Assembly (NCBI GenBank): GCA_049999725.1
Contig: JBNGIS010008718.1
Span: 1 to 35,931, forward strand
Direction of reading: 5' to 3'
DNA: 35,931 bases
From: Haplomitrium mnioides
Taxonomy: Eukaryota; Marchantiophyta; Haplomitriopsida; Calobryales
The notes beneath the pieces are model-generated. The model searched no databases. It was not told the DNA's origin and saw nothing but the letters and a program-made list of their open reading frames with translations. Made by a program: the position numbers and the translations under genes. Positions 19,291 to 28,883 of the stretch are shown here, in pieces (position 1 is the stretch's first letter; every line of letters begins with the position of its first letter).

Positions 19291-21344
19291 TTAAATCCAG
19301 TCTTCTGCAGTGCTCAGGTCATCCAGATTGATGGCTGGAAGCGCTGGTACAGACGCAAGGAGGGTTGCCAAGCTTGTCGATGCAGCCGATACAGGTGTAA
19401 CAGGTTGACGGCAGCTTCTAACATTGTGCCCAATCTGCCCACACCTTCTGCATCTTCTTCGGAGCCTCAATGACGCTTCTACAACCTCAAACTGCGAAGG
19501 ATCCCTTGTTGTAGAGGTTTGCGAGACTCTTGGCCTCCCCAATGCACCTTGAGGATGTCCCCTGCCAGTCCGTAGAACTGTTGGATTATGCGCTTCGGCA
19601 GCCGGCAGTGTGTGGATAAACTCAAAGATCTCCCTTTGGCCGTAGATTGGAGCAGTCTCGAATTCCTCGCGAATCTACCCCAGCGCATCATTGATGGTTG
19701 GCGCTAAAGCAATAGCAGCAGGGGCATCCTGAGTTGGTTGAACCAACCACCAATGCACATCAAAATCGTAGGGACTCAGCGGTGCCACGGTCACTGCTCT
19801 CGATCTAAAAGTATGCTTGCATGGATGACCGAAATTGGAGGCAAACATACCTTCGCAGTCTCTTGTGTTATACCGGCTCTGGTACTGCCTGAACGTAGAC
19901 CTCAATCTTGCCACAGAGATCTTACCCATTACCGCTGAAAAACTTGGCCCAAATTGCAAGTCTACAAGGGCGCGCTCTCTGGCAGTCTGGAGCTTGATGG
20001 CGGTAAGTTGTCCTTCACATACAAGCTGAAAAGCTGAATCAACAGCCAACAAGTCGCCGGTGGAGACAGCTATCCACTTTTTGAGGGCAGCATGGGCACT
20101 CTCCACTCTTGATGTAGTCGTGTGTCCAAAGTGCAGCTTGCCGCGCAACCAACAAGACACAAATCGCCTTTTGTAGCAAAGCCATGTCTTTTGAAGGTAG
20201 GACATGACATGGAGGGGGAAGGTGTGTTGCATTTCCTCGAGCTGCTGATTGAATGAGTTAACTGTTGGTGACAGTACTAGAATGTTCCATTGCTTTGTGA
20301 GCTCCTTGAATGCCTCCATCGGCTGAAAAGTCCGCCGCTGCTTTGCAGTGATGTTCTTCATGATGTGCCAGCGGCAGAGGAGGCAGCTTGCAGTGGGGAA
20401 GACGTTGTCAAGCGCATTCATCAAGGCAAGCTCTCTGTCGATCACAAAGGTTGAAGGTGTCGCCTTGAACTCGACGAAACATTGTTGTAGCAACTGCAAT
20501 GCCCAAAGGTAGTTTGCCTCGCGCTCTGCCGCCATGAAGCAGCAGGAAAATGTGAATGTTTGGGCAGTGGCAGTGACTCCTACTACATGCATCAATGGTA
20601 ATCCAAATCGATTTGTTTTGTAAGTTGCGTCAATGAGCCAAACCCTCCCGGCATTGAACTTGCTACAGATTTCTTTTGGAGAGGGTGAAACAATCAGCAG
20701 ATGCGTGAGTTTTCATTCCCTGTCAAATTGGGTATGATACGGCGCATCAAGAGCGCCATCTTCCAGTCCATTGAGCAATGCTAATATTGAGGAGCGACCA
20801 TCCAACAAGCGTCTGCGCTCTTTATCCTAGATGTTGTATACATCGCGATGAGTAACCGTGATATTATGCTCCCGTTGTATTGTCGAAACAACACGCGTGG
20901 GAGCCAAACGAAAGCGGCAGAGGCTGAGGATCTCCTCTTGATGGGCGGCACTAAAGGCACAACCTTTGGGATGTGTAGCAACATCAACAAAAGGCTTGTG
21001 GTTGTGGGTGAGGTTGTTGAGCTCAATGACCCATTTGTACGCGCCTTCCACTTGTATCCGGCAAACTGCCAAGCCAAGCTGGCGGCCTGTGCGACGGCTC
21101 CCACAAATTCATTTGCGTTCAGTGTTGTTGGCCGATGCTGCATTACCATGGCAGGAGCAGACAAAGATGAGAGCTTTGATATCGCCGTCTGGTCGATTCC
21201 CAACTCTTTTGGTACGCCTGACCTTGGAACAAAACCTTCATCGTGCAGTTGAGCGTCCATTGATTGGCGCGCTTCATCCAGGGTGTTGTAAATACGCTTG
21301 GCGAGTTCTTGGAGCTGATTCATGAGGAAGATAAAAGGTGACAT
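19291..21344 (-). pseudogene. MULE transposase (DDE, SWIM-type zinc finger, CCHC knuckle), inactivated
   Basis: The N-terminal part starts at 21344 (MSPFIFLMNQLQELAKRI). After a frame change near 21050 comes the WRKY/FAR1-like DNA-binding end with YKWVIELNNLTHNH. The catalytic core follows: first Asp in VWLIDATYKTN (20629-20631), second in FVIDRELAL (20437-20439), Glu in SRVESAHAALKKW (20101-20103). A SWIM-like segment follows (CEGMFASNFGHPCKH, about 19809-19861), then a CCHC knuckle (CRRCGQIGHNVRSC, about 19400-19455) and TAA at 19291. In-frame stops at 20827 (TAG), 20713 (TGA) and 19675 (TAG), plus the frameshift, inactivate it. The catalytic triad itself is intact. All expected domains are present in order, so mobility was probably lost through point changes. 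Confidence 0.88.
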
Positions 21345-21429
21345 TCAATCGGAAACATTTAAGGTGGTGTTCAGTCAAAAACATCCAAGTCCGGTGTAGC
21401 CAATCAGAGGCCATTATATTATTATAAGC

Positions 21430-21519
21430 CAATCATAGGCCAGTATTTTATCATAATTTTATTTAGGGGTGCAAGGTGGGGGCAGAATAGCGAAAAGTGG
21501 GGGCAGAATAGCGCTTCTC
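21430..21519 (-). repeat. MULE right terminal inverted repeat
   Basis: On the minus strand it begins GAGAAGCGCTATTCTGCCCC and repeats GCTATTCTGCCCCCAC 21 bp later. Seven differences from the left TIR by my count. Confidence 0.9.
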
Positions 21520-21527
21520 TTAATCTA

Positions 21528-21726
21528 ATTCTACTTAGTATAATACTACATATATTAAGATATCAATTAGAAGAACTAGGCTATGAAATGAGATGAATGA
21601 ATAATAAGAAGTACGAGAGAGAAGTTGATGCTTGAGGCTTCTTTCTTGCTTGAATGTTCACATTAAGTTGATGAAATCATTTAGCAATCTTCATCCTCTA
21701 TGTAATCATAAATTACATATCAAATA

Positions 21727-21781
<55 letters not shown>

Positions 21782-21979
21782 AATTTAAGCTAACTTATGA
21801 TAAACATTATAATTAGCACTCTTATTTACATTCTAATACTCTTTGTAGTTAAAAGATAGTAATGTTATAACCAAGTATATAATGAGAATGCTAAGTTAAG
21901 AGCATCTTCATCATCTATTGAGGTTTTTCTATGCATGATGAAGATGTTGCTTCATTAAAACCCTCTCATACTTCTACGA
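21528..21979. other. AT-rich spacer with (TC)n microsatellite
   Basis: No gene. It contains a pure TC tract at 21731-21777 and otherwise AT-rich sequence. It ends at the 3' LTR of element H. Confidence 0.6.
21731..21777. repeat. (TC)n microsatellite
   Basis: About 23 uninterrupted TC dinucleotides. Confidence 0.97.
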
Positions 21980-22186
21980 TGAAAAGAGTGCAACCACCAA
22001 ATCCAAATAAGTAAGAACTCATAGTAAACTCCAATAGAGTTTTTCAACCAAATGCAACTCAAGTCCAAAGATAAGACCAAGAGTGCAAGCAAAAGCCAAG
22101 CAACCAAAGAACCCAAATGATTCGAGAGGAACTCTAGAATGAGGAGTGGGGCTATGAAGCATTTCTATTTATACAAGAGAAGAGGT
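21980..22186 (-). mobile_element. Element H, 3' LTR, distal half (split by E1)
   Basis: On the minus strand it corresponds to the second half of the E1 LTR: CTTGTATAAATAGAA, GCCCCACTCCTCATTCTAGA, TTTGGTTGCTTGGC, and the end CTCTTTTCA. Together with 26374-26553 it makes one LTR of about 380 bp, close to the 387 bp of the E1 LTR. It is therefore one older, oppositely oriented LTR into which E1 inserted. Confidence 0.8.
22182..22186 (+). repeat. E1 left target-site duplication (GAGGT)
   Basis: GAGGT at 22182-22186 recurs at 26374-26378. Removing E1 and one copy restores a continuous LTR of element H across CACCTCTTCTCTTG (minus strand). Confidence 0.75.
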
Positions 22187-22573
22187 TGTTGTAATAGTAC
22201 AAGCATAAGGTTGTGCTATTTATAAGAAATTATAGAGGAGTGAATGAAATGGTAGAGAGTCAATTTTAGAGTTGAGATAAGATTACTTGCCTTCAAAGTC
22301 ACTTTTAGTAGAGAGTCACTTTTAGGATTGAAATTAGAAGTGACTTGTAAGTGAAGAAAGAGGGATGGCACCTTCTTCTCTTGTATAAATAGAATGGCTT
22401 CTTAGCCCCACTTCTCATTCTGGAGTTCCTCTCAATTCGGTTGGCTCTTTGGTTGCTTGGCTTTGACTAGCACTCTTGGCTTTGGTTTGCTTATTGACCT
22501 TGAGTTGTGTAACTCTATTAGAATTATCTTGAAGTGTTACTTATTTGGAAGTCAGTATTTGGGCTCTTTTCCA
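22187..22573 (+). repeat. E1 5' LTR
   Basis: Starts TGTTGTAATAG and ends CTTTTCCA (TG...CA). It is 387 bp, with a TATA box TATAAATA at 22384-22391. A primer-binding site follows one base after the end. Confidence 0.85.
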
Positions 22574-22574
22574 T

Positions 22575-22587
22575 TGGTATCAGAGCC
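22575..22587 (+). promoter_or_regulatory. E1 primer-binding site (initiator tRNA-Met)
   Basis: TGGTATCAGAGCC begins one base after the LTR and matches the 3' end of plant initiator tRNA-Met, the usual primer for plant LTR retrotransposons. Confidence 0.9.
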
Positions 22588-22605
22588 ATAGTTCTATTTG
22601 GTGGA

Positions 22606-23520
22606 ATGGAAAATCAAGAAGCGATGATGCAAGCGATGCAACAACAAATTGAACATCTTTCTTGCCTTCTAGAAGTTCAAATGCAAATAAGAAAGAGTGT
22701 ACATTTTCAAAAAGAAGAAGGTCATGTGCAGTTTCCCAAACCAAAAGCATATGATAGGAAGACAATTTCAAACACATCTGAGAATTTCTTGTTTGATTGA
22801 GAACAATATTTTGAAGCTGCCAACATAAGAAATGATGGTCGAAGAATTCTATTTGCTGCAAGTCAATTGGAAGGAGTGGCAAAAACTTAGTGGAGATATC
22901 AAATTGAACAAGCTCAACATGAAATAGTTGCTCCAATTGCTTCTTGGCAAGAGTTCAAAGAAGCGGTGACTCTAAGATTTAGGGTTCTAAATGCTCCAAA
23001 GGTGGCAAGAGATTGCTTGGCGGAATTGAAGAAACTTGATATAGTAAGGAGCTATGTCACACAATTTCAGAATATCACTATGTAAATTTCTAATATAGGC
23101 AAAGTAGAAGCTTTAGATCGCTTTGTTCAAGAATTGAAGCCTTGCACTAGAATGGAAGTGACAATGAGAGAGCCCTCTTAGCTAGAGGAAGTAATGCACA
23201 TATCAACGATATGACTCATTGTTAGCAACCATCAAAGTTAGGCCACTACCACCACAAGCTTTACCAAATGTTTGTGTGACACCAAATAAGGTTGTACCTA
23301 TGGAGATTGAAGCGGTGCAAAGAGTGGCACTCACCAATATGGAGCGTAAGCGCCTCTGCCAAAATAAAAGATGTTTTAATTATCGACAACGTAGTCACAT
23401 GATTGCAAATTACTCACGTCGACAAAATCAACCATGCGCTCTTGTTCAAGCAGCAATTGTTGAAGAAGAACATCAAGGAAACAACAAACCTCAGTAAAGA
23501 CAGTCAAGCGATCTATTGAG
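22606..23520 (+). pseudogene. E1 gag
   Basis: From MENQEAMMQAMQQQIEHLSC the frame holds a glutamine-rich helix. The retrotrans_gag core follows (WRYQIEQ, ASWQEFKEAVTLRFRVLNAP, LDIVRSYVTQFQNI) and a decayed Cys-containing tail near 23360-23420. Stops occur at 22798, before the WRYQ core and in the tail, with at least one frame change. Not functional. Confidence 0.75.
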
Positions 23521-23559
23521 AGCTTGATTAGTTCCAATGGAATGAAAAGCTCGATAAGA

Positions 23560-26040
23560 ATTAAAAGCACGTTGTTTCATCTAGGCGATATAGTTGACGA
23601 GCATTCGTGTACAATGTTGGTAGATTGTTGAAGTTCTGAAAATTTTATGTCATTATGTTTTGCAAAGAAAATCAAAGCTAAAGCTTTGCCTATCAAGGAA
23701 AGTTTTGTGACTATAGCTGATGGCCAAAAACATGAAGTATTCCACTCACACAAGTCATTTCTTCTAAGGATTGGCAAAGAGTATGAGGAATCTATGGATT
23801 TTGTTATTGTATTTATACATTATGGCATTATTTTAGGCTTGCATTGGCTTGAAGATTTATCCACTCAAGTTGATTAGGCAAAATGACAAATTCATGTTGC
23901 TTTGCAAGGAAGACAATTTCTTTTGAGGCATCTGTCACCGTTGGTGAAGAAGATCAAATCACTTCAGTAGAAGGTTTTGATGGAGAAAGAGTTGCTTATC
24001 TTTTTTATATCAATCAAGCTTATTGTGTAATTGAATAAAGAGGGAGGGAAATTTGTCACGACCTCGATGATTTATGATATTTTGAAGGAGTTTTCATATG
24101 TGTTTCTAGATGATTTGCCAAAATGGTTGCCATATGATTATGGAAGACCCTTTCCAATTGAGTTGATACTAGGAAGTACTCTATATAGTTGGTCCATATA
24201 CAAGTTATCGCCACAAGAGTTGGAAGAGCTTCGCAATACCTTGACAGATCTTCTTGATAAGGATTTAATTCAACATAGTACTTCGCCTTGAGGAGCATTA
24301 GTATTCTTTGTACCAAAGAAAGATGATGGATTTCATCTATCTACTGATTATCACAGTTTGAACAAGAAAACCTTAAAGAATGTCTATCTCCTACTATGCA
24401 TTGATGATTTGTTCGATCAATTAAATGGTATGCGGTTCTTTTCCAAGTTGGATCTTTGAAGTGGTTATTGGAAAATCTCTATCAAGCTAAGTGATGTGCT
24501 AAAGACAACTTTTCACATAAGTTATAGACACTTTGAGTGGAAGATTCTTACATTTGGTCTTACTAATGCTTCGGCTATATTCATGGATCAAATTTATCAA
24601 ATTTTTGATGGGTTATTAGATAAGTCAGTTTTGGTGTTCTTGGATGACATTCTTATTTTTAGTAAAGCTAAAGTTGAGTATCGCAATTATTTGAAAGAAG
24701 TTTTGCAAAGTTTGCGTAATTGAAAGTCTTATTGCAAAAGATCCAAGTGCAAATTTTGGAAGCAAGAGGTTGCTTACCTAGGGCACAAGGTGTCTGCAGA
24801 TGGTATTAAAATGGAAGAAGAGAAAATCAAGGCTATTACAGAGTGGCCAACACCAAAGAGGCAAAGGACATTAGAGCCTTCAATGGATTGGCAAGCTTCT
24901 ATCAACGATTCATCCATTATTATGCATATATTGTTGCACCACTTACAGATGTGCTAGGCAAGGAGGTCAAGTTTTGATGGACCGCCAAAGAGTAAGTGGC
25001 ATTTCAACAACTCAAAAATGCAGTCTCTTCTCGTCTTATTCTGCATCCATATAATCCAAAGTCACATTGTATAGTTGATTTCGATACTTCTAGTTTTGTT
25101 ATTATAGCAGTTTTATAGCAAGAGTTTGAGGATGGACTTCATCCAATTACCTTCATGTTACACCGATTAAATGTGGTAGAGAGAAATTACTCTGCAAGGG
25201 ATCGAGAGCAATTGGCAATGGTTTATGCTACCAAAGTATAGAGACACTATCTTTTGGGAAGACATGTGCTCATGCGCACAAATCACAAGCCATTGTTGCA
25301 AGCAATCCATTTGGAAATTATGACAAGTTGTCATCGCCAATAGGAGGATCAATTGCAACTCTTTGATATCAAGCTAGAGTACAAGCCTAGAAGGTTCCAC
25401 ACTATTTCTGATGCATTGTCAAGAAGGTCGGATCATCAATTAAATACAATAGAGGTTGTTAACATTAGTATATTACATTTGGATGAGACAAACAGTGGGA
25501 GTTATCACCAGAAGCTACAAGAATATGCTTTTTTTTAGTCTTGTTCAAGCACGAGTGGTCGTCAATAATAATGAGTATCATTTTTTTCCATTCGAGATAG
25601 TATTCTATATCAAAGCCATTGAATATATGTTCCACAAGATGATACGCTTCGAGTGGCTCGTTTATAAAAGCCCATGACATTCCCATCTCAAGGCATCTTG
25701 GAGTAGATAAAACTACAGAGTTGCTTCAACACACTAAGTGGTGGCCTAACTTGGCTCGAGATGTTCATGGTTTTGTTCATTTGTGTGAAAGTTGTCAACG
25801 AAACAAAGCTTCAAATCAAAAACCAGCGGGGCTTCTTTAACCACTACCAATTCCTACTGCTCGTTGGGAACATGTAAATTTGGATCTTGTCACTTCATTT
25901 CCAACTACGCCTTGTAGGTTTACTACCATTGTGGTGTTTGTAGACAAGCTCAGCAAGCAGATTCATTTAGCATCAACGGTGGATACAGTAGATGCTCCAT
26001 AATTGGCAAAAATTTACTTTGATACTGTCTTCCGTCATCA
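23560..26040 (+). pseudogene. E1 pol (protease, RT, RNase H, integrase front)
   Basis: The protease remnant has MLVDC then a stop, then SSENFMS, and later GIILGLHWLEDL. The reverse transcriptase has [20 protein letters not shown] (from about 24307), KLDL-stop-SGYW, LTFGLTNASAIF and the catalytic FLDDILIFSK (24634-24663). RNase H pieces run from about 25000 to 25440 (HKPLLQA-like, ADALSRRSD-like). The integrase zinc-binding part reads TTELLQHTKWWPNLARDVHG with CESCQRNK. The catalytic core begins (EHVNLDLVTSFP, VVFVDKLSKQIH) and is cut at IYFDTVFRHH, where LTR sequence starts. More than ten stops are present. Confidence 0.8.
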
Positions 26041-26373
26041 TAGAAGTGAGTGGTAGAGAGTTACTTTAAAGGTTGAGATAAGATTACTTGCCTTCAAAAT
26101 CACTTTTAGTAGAGAGTCACTTTTAGGGTTGAAATTAGAAGTGACTTGTTAGTGAAAAAAGAGGGACAACACTCTCTTCTCTTGTATAAATAGAAGGGTT
26201 TTTTAGCCCCACTCCTCATTCTAGAGTTCCTCTCAATTCGATTTAGCTCTTTGGTTGCTTGGTTTTGGCTAACACTCTTGGCTTTGGTTTGTTTATTGGC
26301 CTTGAGTTATGTAACTCTATTAGAGTTATCTTGAAGTGTTACTTATTTGGAAGTCAATCTTTGAGTTCTTTTA
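26041..26373 (+). repeat. E1 3' LTR, 5'-truncated
   Basis: It matches the 5' LTR from about its 50th base on, including TATAAATA at 26185-26192, GCCCCACTCCTCATTCTAGA and GTTACTTATTTGGAAGTCAA. It is joined directly to integrase coding sequence, so the first ~50 bp and the polypurine tract were lost with the rest of integrase. Confidence 0.82.
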
Positions 26374-26553
26374 GAGGTGTCATCCTTTTTTCTTCACTTA
26401 CAAGTAACTTCTAATTTCAACCTTCAAAATCTAAAAGTGACTTCAAAAGAAAATAATCTAATCTCAACTCTAAAAGTAACCTTCTACCAACCACTTCTTT
26501 CACTCCTCTCTATTTTCTTATAGATAGCACAACATCATACTTATACTAATACA
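26374..26553 (-). mobile_element. Element H, 3' LTR, proximal half
   Basis: On the minus strand it starts TGTATTAGTATAAG and continues GTTGTGCTATCTATAAG, matching the first half of the E1 LTR, and runs to the E1 insertion point. The start lies just after the stop codon of the H chromodomain, as expected for a 3' LTR. Confidence 0.8.
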
Positions 26554-26566
26554 TAATCCATGCCTT

Positions 26567-26675
26567 CTAATCAATGACATCCTTGTCATGACCAACAGCT
26601 TCAAATAATCAAATAGCCTCTTGAGCATTCTCAAGGTTTGAACATGGCTTCCAAGTGGCATCATGAAGTAAATAT
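26567..26675 (-). pseudogene. Element H, end of pol: chromodomain C-terminus
   Basis: On the minus strand DATWKPCSNLENAQEAI, a stop, then LFEAVGHDKDVID and TAG (26567-26569). The DATWEP-like motif is the last conserved block of the chromodomain that ends integrase in plant chromoviruses. Its upstream half lies at 32855-33151, across E2. Confidence 0.75.
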
Positions 26676-26680
26676 GCCTA
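26676..26680 (+). repeat. E2 left target-site duplication (GCCTA)
   Basis: GCCTA at 26676-26680 recurs exactly at 32850-32854 on the other side of E2, a 5-bp duplication as expected for Ty3/gypsy integration. Confidence 0.85.
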
Positions 26681-27228
26681 TATAACGGTCATTAAATTTA
26701 GTAATCAACAACTAAAAATAGCAAAAACTATATCTAGAAAGCCATTATTAAGTTAGAGTATCAAAAAACGAGTGTTATTATAAAGAGAGTGACACGTGGC
26801 AAGAGGAGAGAAAGTCAACGAATTAAAGTGAAAGAAAGGCCACTTTAGAAGAGGATAAGTACATGTGGTAAGCAATGTATTAAAGCAAATAAAAGGTTAT
26901 AAGATAAGAACACGTGGCAAAAGAAGAACTAAAGAGAAATGGAAGGTTCTAGAGATAAAGACACGTGGTAGAAGGAGAATAAAAGTAAAGGGTGGTCCAA
27001 TCAATGAGAGAGGAAAAATGGTAGTCCAATTATAGGAGGATAGAAAAGGAACCAATTGGGTTTTGCCACTTATGTAAGCAAAGTGTTTTTCACTTAGTAT
27101 ATAAAGAAGGGAGAGGGCTTTGTTGAGCATCTCTTACCTTGTGGGTTCTTGAGGTTCTTTATGCGCTACTCTTATATATGTTGTGCTTGTGCTAATTTTG
27201 GTGTGTGATGTATGTGTGTAGTGTTACA
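26681..27228 (+). repeat. E2 5' LTR with CACGTGG repeats
   Basis: 548 bp, TATAACGGTC...GTGTTACA (the other LTR starts TGCAACGGTC). U3 holds four spaced G-box-like sites, CACGTGG at 26793, 26911 and 26962 and CATGTGG at 26862, embedded in a degenerate ~50-bp repeat (AAGGTTCTAGAGATAA before each site). TATATAAA lies at 27098-27105. Confidence 0.88.
27098..27105 (+). promoter_or_regulatory. E2 LTR TATA box
   Basis: TATATAAA in CTTAGTATATAAAGAAGGG. The same context occurs in the other E2 LTR (32720-32727) and in E3 (33587-33594), so this core promoter is conserved across copies. Confidence 0.8.
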
Positions 27229-27230
27229 AA

Positions 27231-27246
27231 TGAGATCAGAGCTTGG
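27231..27246 (+). promoter_or_regulatory. E2 primer-binding site
   Basis: TGAGATCAGAGCTTGG lies two bases after the LTR. It matches the initiator tRNA-Met 3' complement TGGTATCAGAGC with two changes; E3 has TGATATCAAAGCTTGG. Confidence 0.75.
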
Positions 27247-27430
27247 TCTTCTCTAAGGAAGTGTGGATTACCCCTCTTTGGAGAAGCATTAAAGACCTCT
27301 TGGTGTAGTGGAATCTCTACTTTGCATGAACTCCAAGAGAGTTGAACCTTTAAGTTTTTATGAATAAAAGATAGCAAATATCCCATCCTTTATAAATGAA
27401 GATAAGAAGTTTGACTTGATGTTATGATAG

Positions 27431-27649
27431 CTAATAGATGGAGGAGCATTTTTACATCCTAGAATTCCTCTATTGAATCCCTTTAATATTCATGTGTTTA
27501 ACATTGACAAACATTTCTTTCGTCAATTTTTAGTGTATAATTTTGGAGATGATTTTATTGTTTTTGTAATGGAATCAAGAGAGCCCACTATCTTACCTGT
27601 AGTAAATTATGGTGTTACATGGGAGTGTTTTATTTATGTTTTGTGGTAG
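27431..27649 (+). pseudogene. E2 leader open segment without ATG start
   Basis: 72 codons open between stops, encoding PLLNPFNIHVFNIDKHFFRQ and FGDDFIVFVMESREP. The related leader in E3 (about 33918-34130) keeps much of it but has one extra A and a stop. My codon comparison finds mostly replacement changes, so there is no clear sign of selection. It directly precedes the next leader frame, in another phase. Confidence 0.35.
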
Positions 27650-27656
27650 ATAGAAA

Positions 27657-27830
27657 ATGGATTTGAACCAAGCTCCTCTAGACGAGTTCAACTCCAAGTG
27701 TCATATTTCTATTCGAGTAACGCACAAACAAACACAACGAGATTTTCTTGTTCGTAAGTTTGGAGAGAGGTTTTGTGACTCTATGTTAGCTTCAACTAAA
27801 CCTTTTATTTTACCTATTCTACATAACTAG
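27657..27830 (+). CDS. E2 leader ORF (57 residues) of unknown function
   Basis: It starts MDLNQAPLDEFNSKCH and ends FILPILHN before TAG, between the primer-binding site and gag. E3 has the same frame at 34143-34343 (66 residues because the TAG is TGG). Comparing codons across the shared region, about half of the changed codons are synonymous (for example TTA/CTA, GCT/GCA, TCT/TCG, AAA/AAG, ACG/ACA, CGA/AGA). Several replacements are mild (V/I, D/E, D/N). That is more synonymous change than unconstrained decay would give. No known domain is recognised, and most chromoviruses have no coding sequence at this position. Confidence 0.45.
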   Translation: MDLNQAPLDEFNSKCHISIRVTHKQTQRDFLVRKFGERFCDSMLASTKPFILPILHN

Positions 27831-27891
27831 AACGTGTATATATTTGTTTTTGTATATAAGTCGCTCGTAGCTAAGTTGTGACATAAAACCT

Positions 27892-28860
27892 ATGGAGGCA
27901 AACTCTAGCAATCTGGAAGGAGGAGGTTGGATGATGGCAAAGTTGGAGGAGCTTCAAGCAATTCTCATAGCAAGTCAACAGCAAACAAACATATTGCTGG
28001 GAGAGATGGTGAAAATGCGACTACAACAAAAGAATGGAGAAGGAAGTCGAGAGACATTGCTACAAAAGATGAGCAAGTCGTGTAAAGTAGAGCCTTATGG
28101 AGGAAGTCGCATTGTTGGAGTTGTAGAAGGGTGGGTTTATCGAATGAAGGTTCATATGTCATACTATCTGCATGCTTTGGATTTGGAGAAAGGATTATTT
28201 GCAAGGTCATTTTTAATTGAGCATGCATTGATTTGGCTACAAGGATGGGAGCGGCAAAAGAATGCACGAGGAGAACAACTCTTGTGGAGCACTCTAAAAG
28301 AAGGTTTACTACACAACTTCAAAGCCATAGACTCTATTTTAACTACAAGAACCAAGCTTTGGGAGTTAGAGCAACAAGGAAGCGTTGCAAGGTATATTGA
28401 AGAGTTTCGAGGCCTACAAGCTCAAATTGAGGATATGAGTTCAACCGAGGCCCTTGACAAATATGTACAATGATTGAAGAGAAAGATTTGAGGGGAAGTC
28501 ATGATGCGCAACCCAAAAGATGTTAATGAAGCCATATCATTTGCGCAAAGAATTGAAGGAACACTAGGGATTGTGCAAACATGAGGGAATTATGGCCCCA
28601 CATCTATGGAGTTTGGAAACATGAGAAGGAGAGACTTTAATCACCAAAACCACCAATAAGGAGGGTCACAAAATACTACGGATAGGAGAATGGAGTAGAG
28701 GCGAGAAACTAGAACATGCTACAATTGTGGACAGATAGAACACATTGCACCAAATTGCAGAGCGCTACAACGCACTCAATGGCGAGTGTTTCGATGACCT
28801 CTTCATAATATCAACAATGAAGTAGACCACGAATGTCAGGGAAATGATAGGCATCAATAA
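27892..28860 (+). pseudogene. E2 gag with CCHC zinc knuckle
   Basis: The first 193 codons are open: a coiled-coil-like N-terminus (MEANSSNLEGGGWMMAKLEE, IASQQQTNILLGEM), then the capsid-like core (LIEHALIWLQGWERQKNARG, LWELEQQGSVARYIEEFRGL). After a stop at 28471-28473 the frame continues, and CYNCGQIEHIAPNC (28717-28758) is a canonical CX2CX4HX4C knuckle. Further stops follow. The protein would form the particle and package RNA. Confidence 0.82.
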
Positions 28861-28883
28861 AAAGACCTTGTAATTTTGTTGGG

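Larger units (their letters stand above)
19065..21519 (-). mobile_element. Complete MULE (Mutator-like) DNA transposon with 90-bp TIRs
   Basis: Terminal inverted repeats at 19065-19154 and 21430-21519 match at 83 of 90 positions by my count. They are flanked by TTAATCTA on both sides (19057-19064 and 21520-21527), consistent with the 8-10 bp target duplications of Mutator-like elements. Total length is 2455 bp. The single transposase gene runs on the minus strand and is broken. Long TIRs, duplication size and transposase agree, so this is the best-bounded DNA transposon in the window. Confidence 0.9.
22187..26373 (+). mobile_element. E1: Ty3/gypsy LTR retrotransposon, internally deleted, inserted in the LTR of H
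   Basis: 5' LTR 22187-22573, primer-binding site, gag, protease, reverse transcriptase, RNase H and the front of integrase in the Ty3/gypsy order, then a direct jump into the 3' LTR (about 26041-26373). The 3' half of integrase, any chromodomain, the polypurine tract and the first ~50 bp of the 3' LTR are missing. Many in-frame stops show it is old. A target duplication of GAGGT flanks it. Confidence 0.85.

Noticed and set aside
20848-21325. Plus-strand frames of 119-134 residues
   Set aside because: They are the antisense of the MULE transposase N-terminal region.
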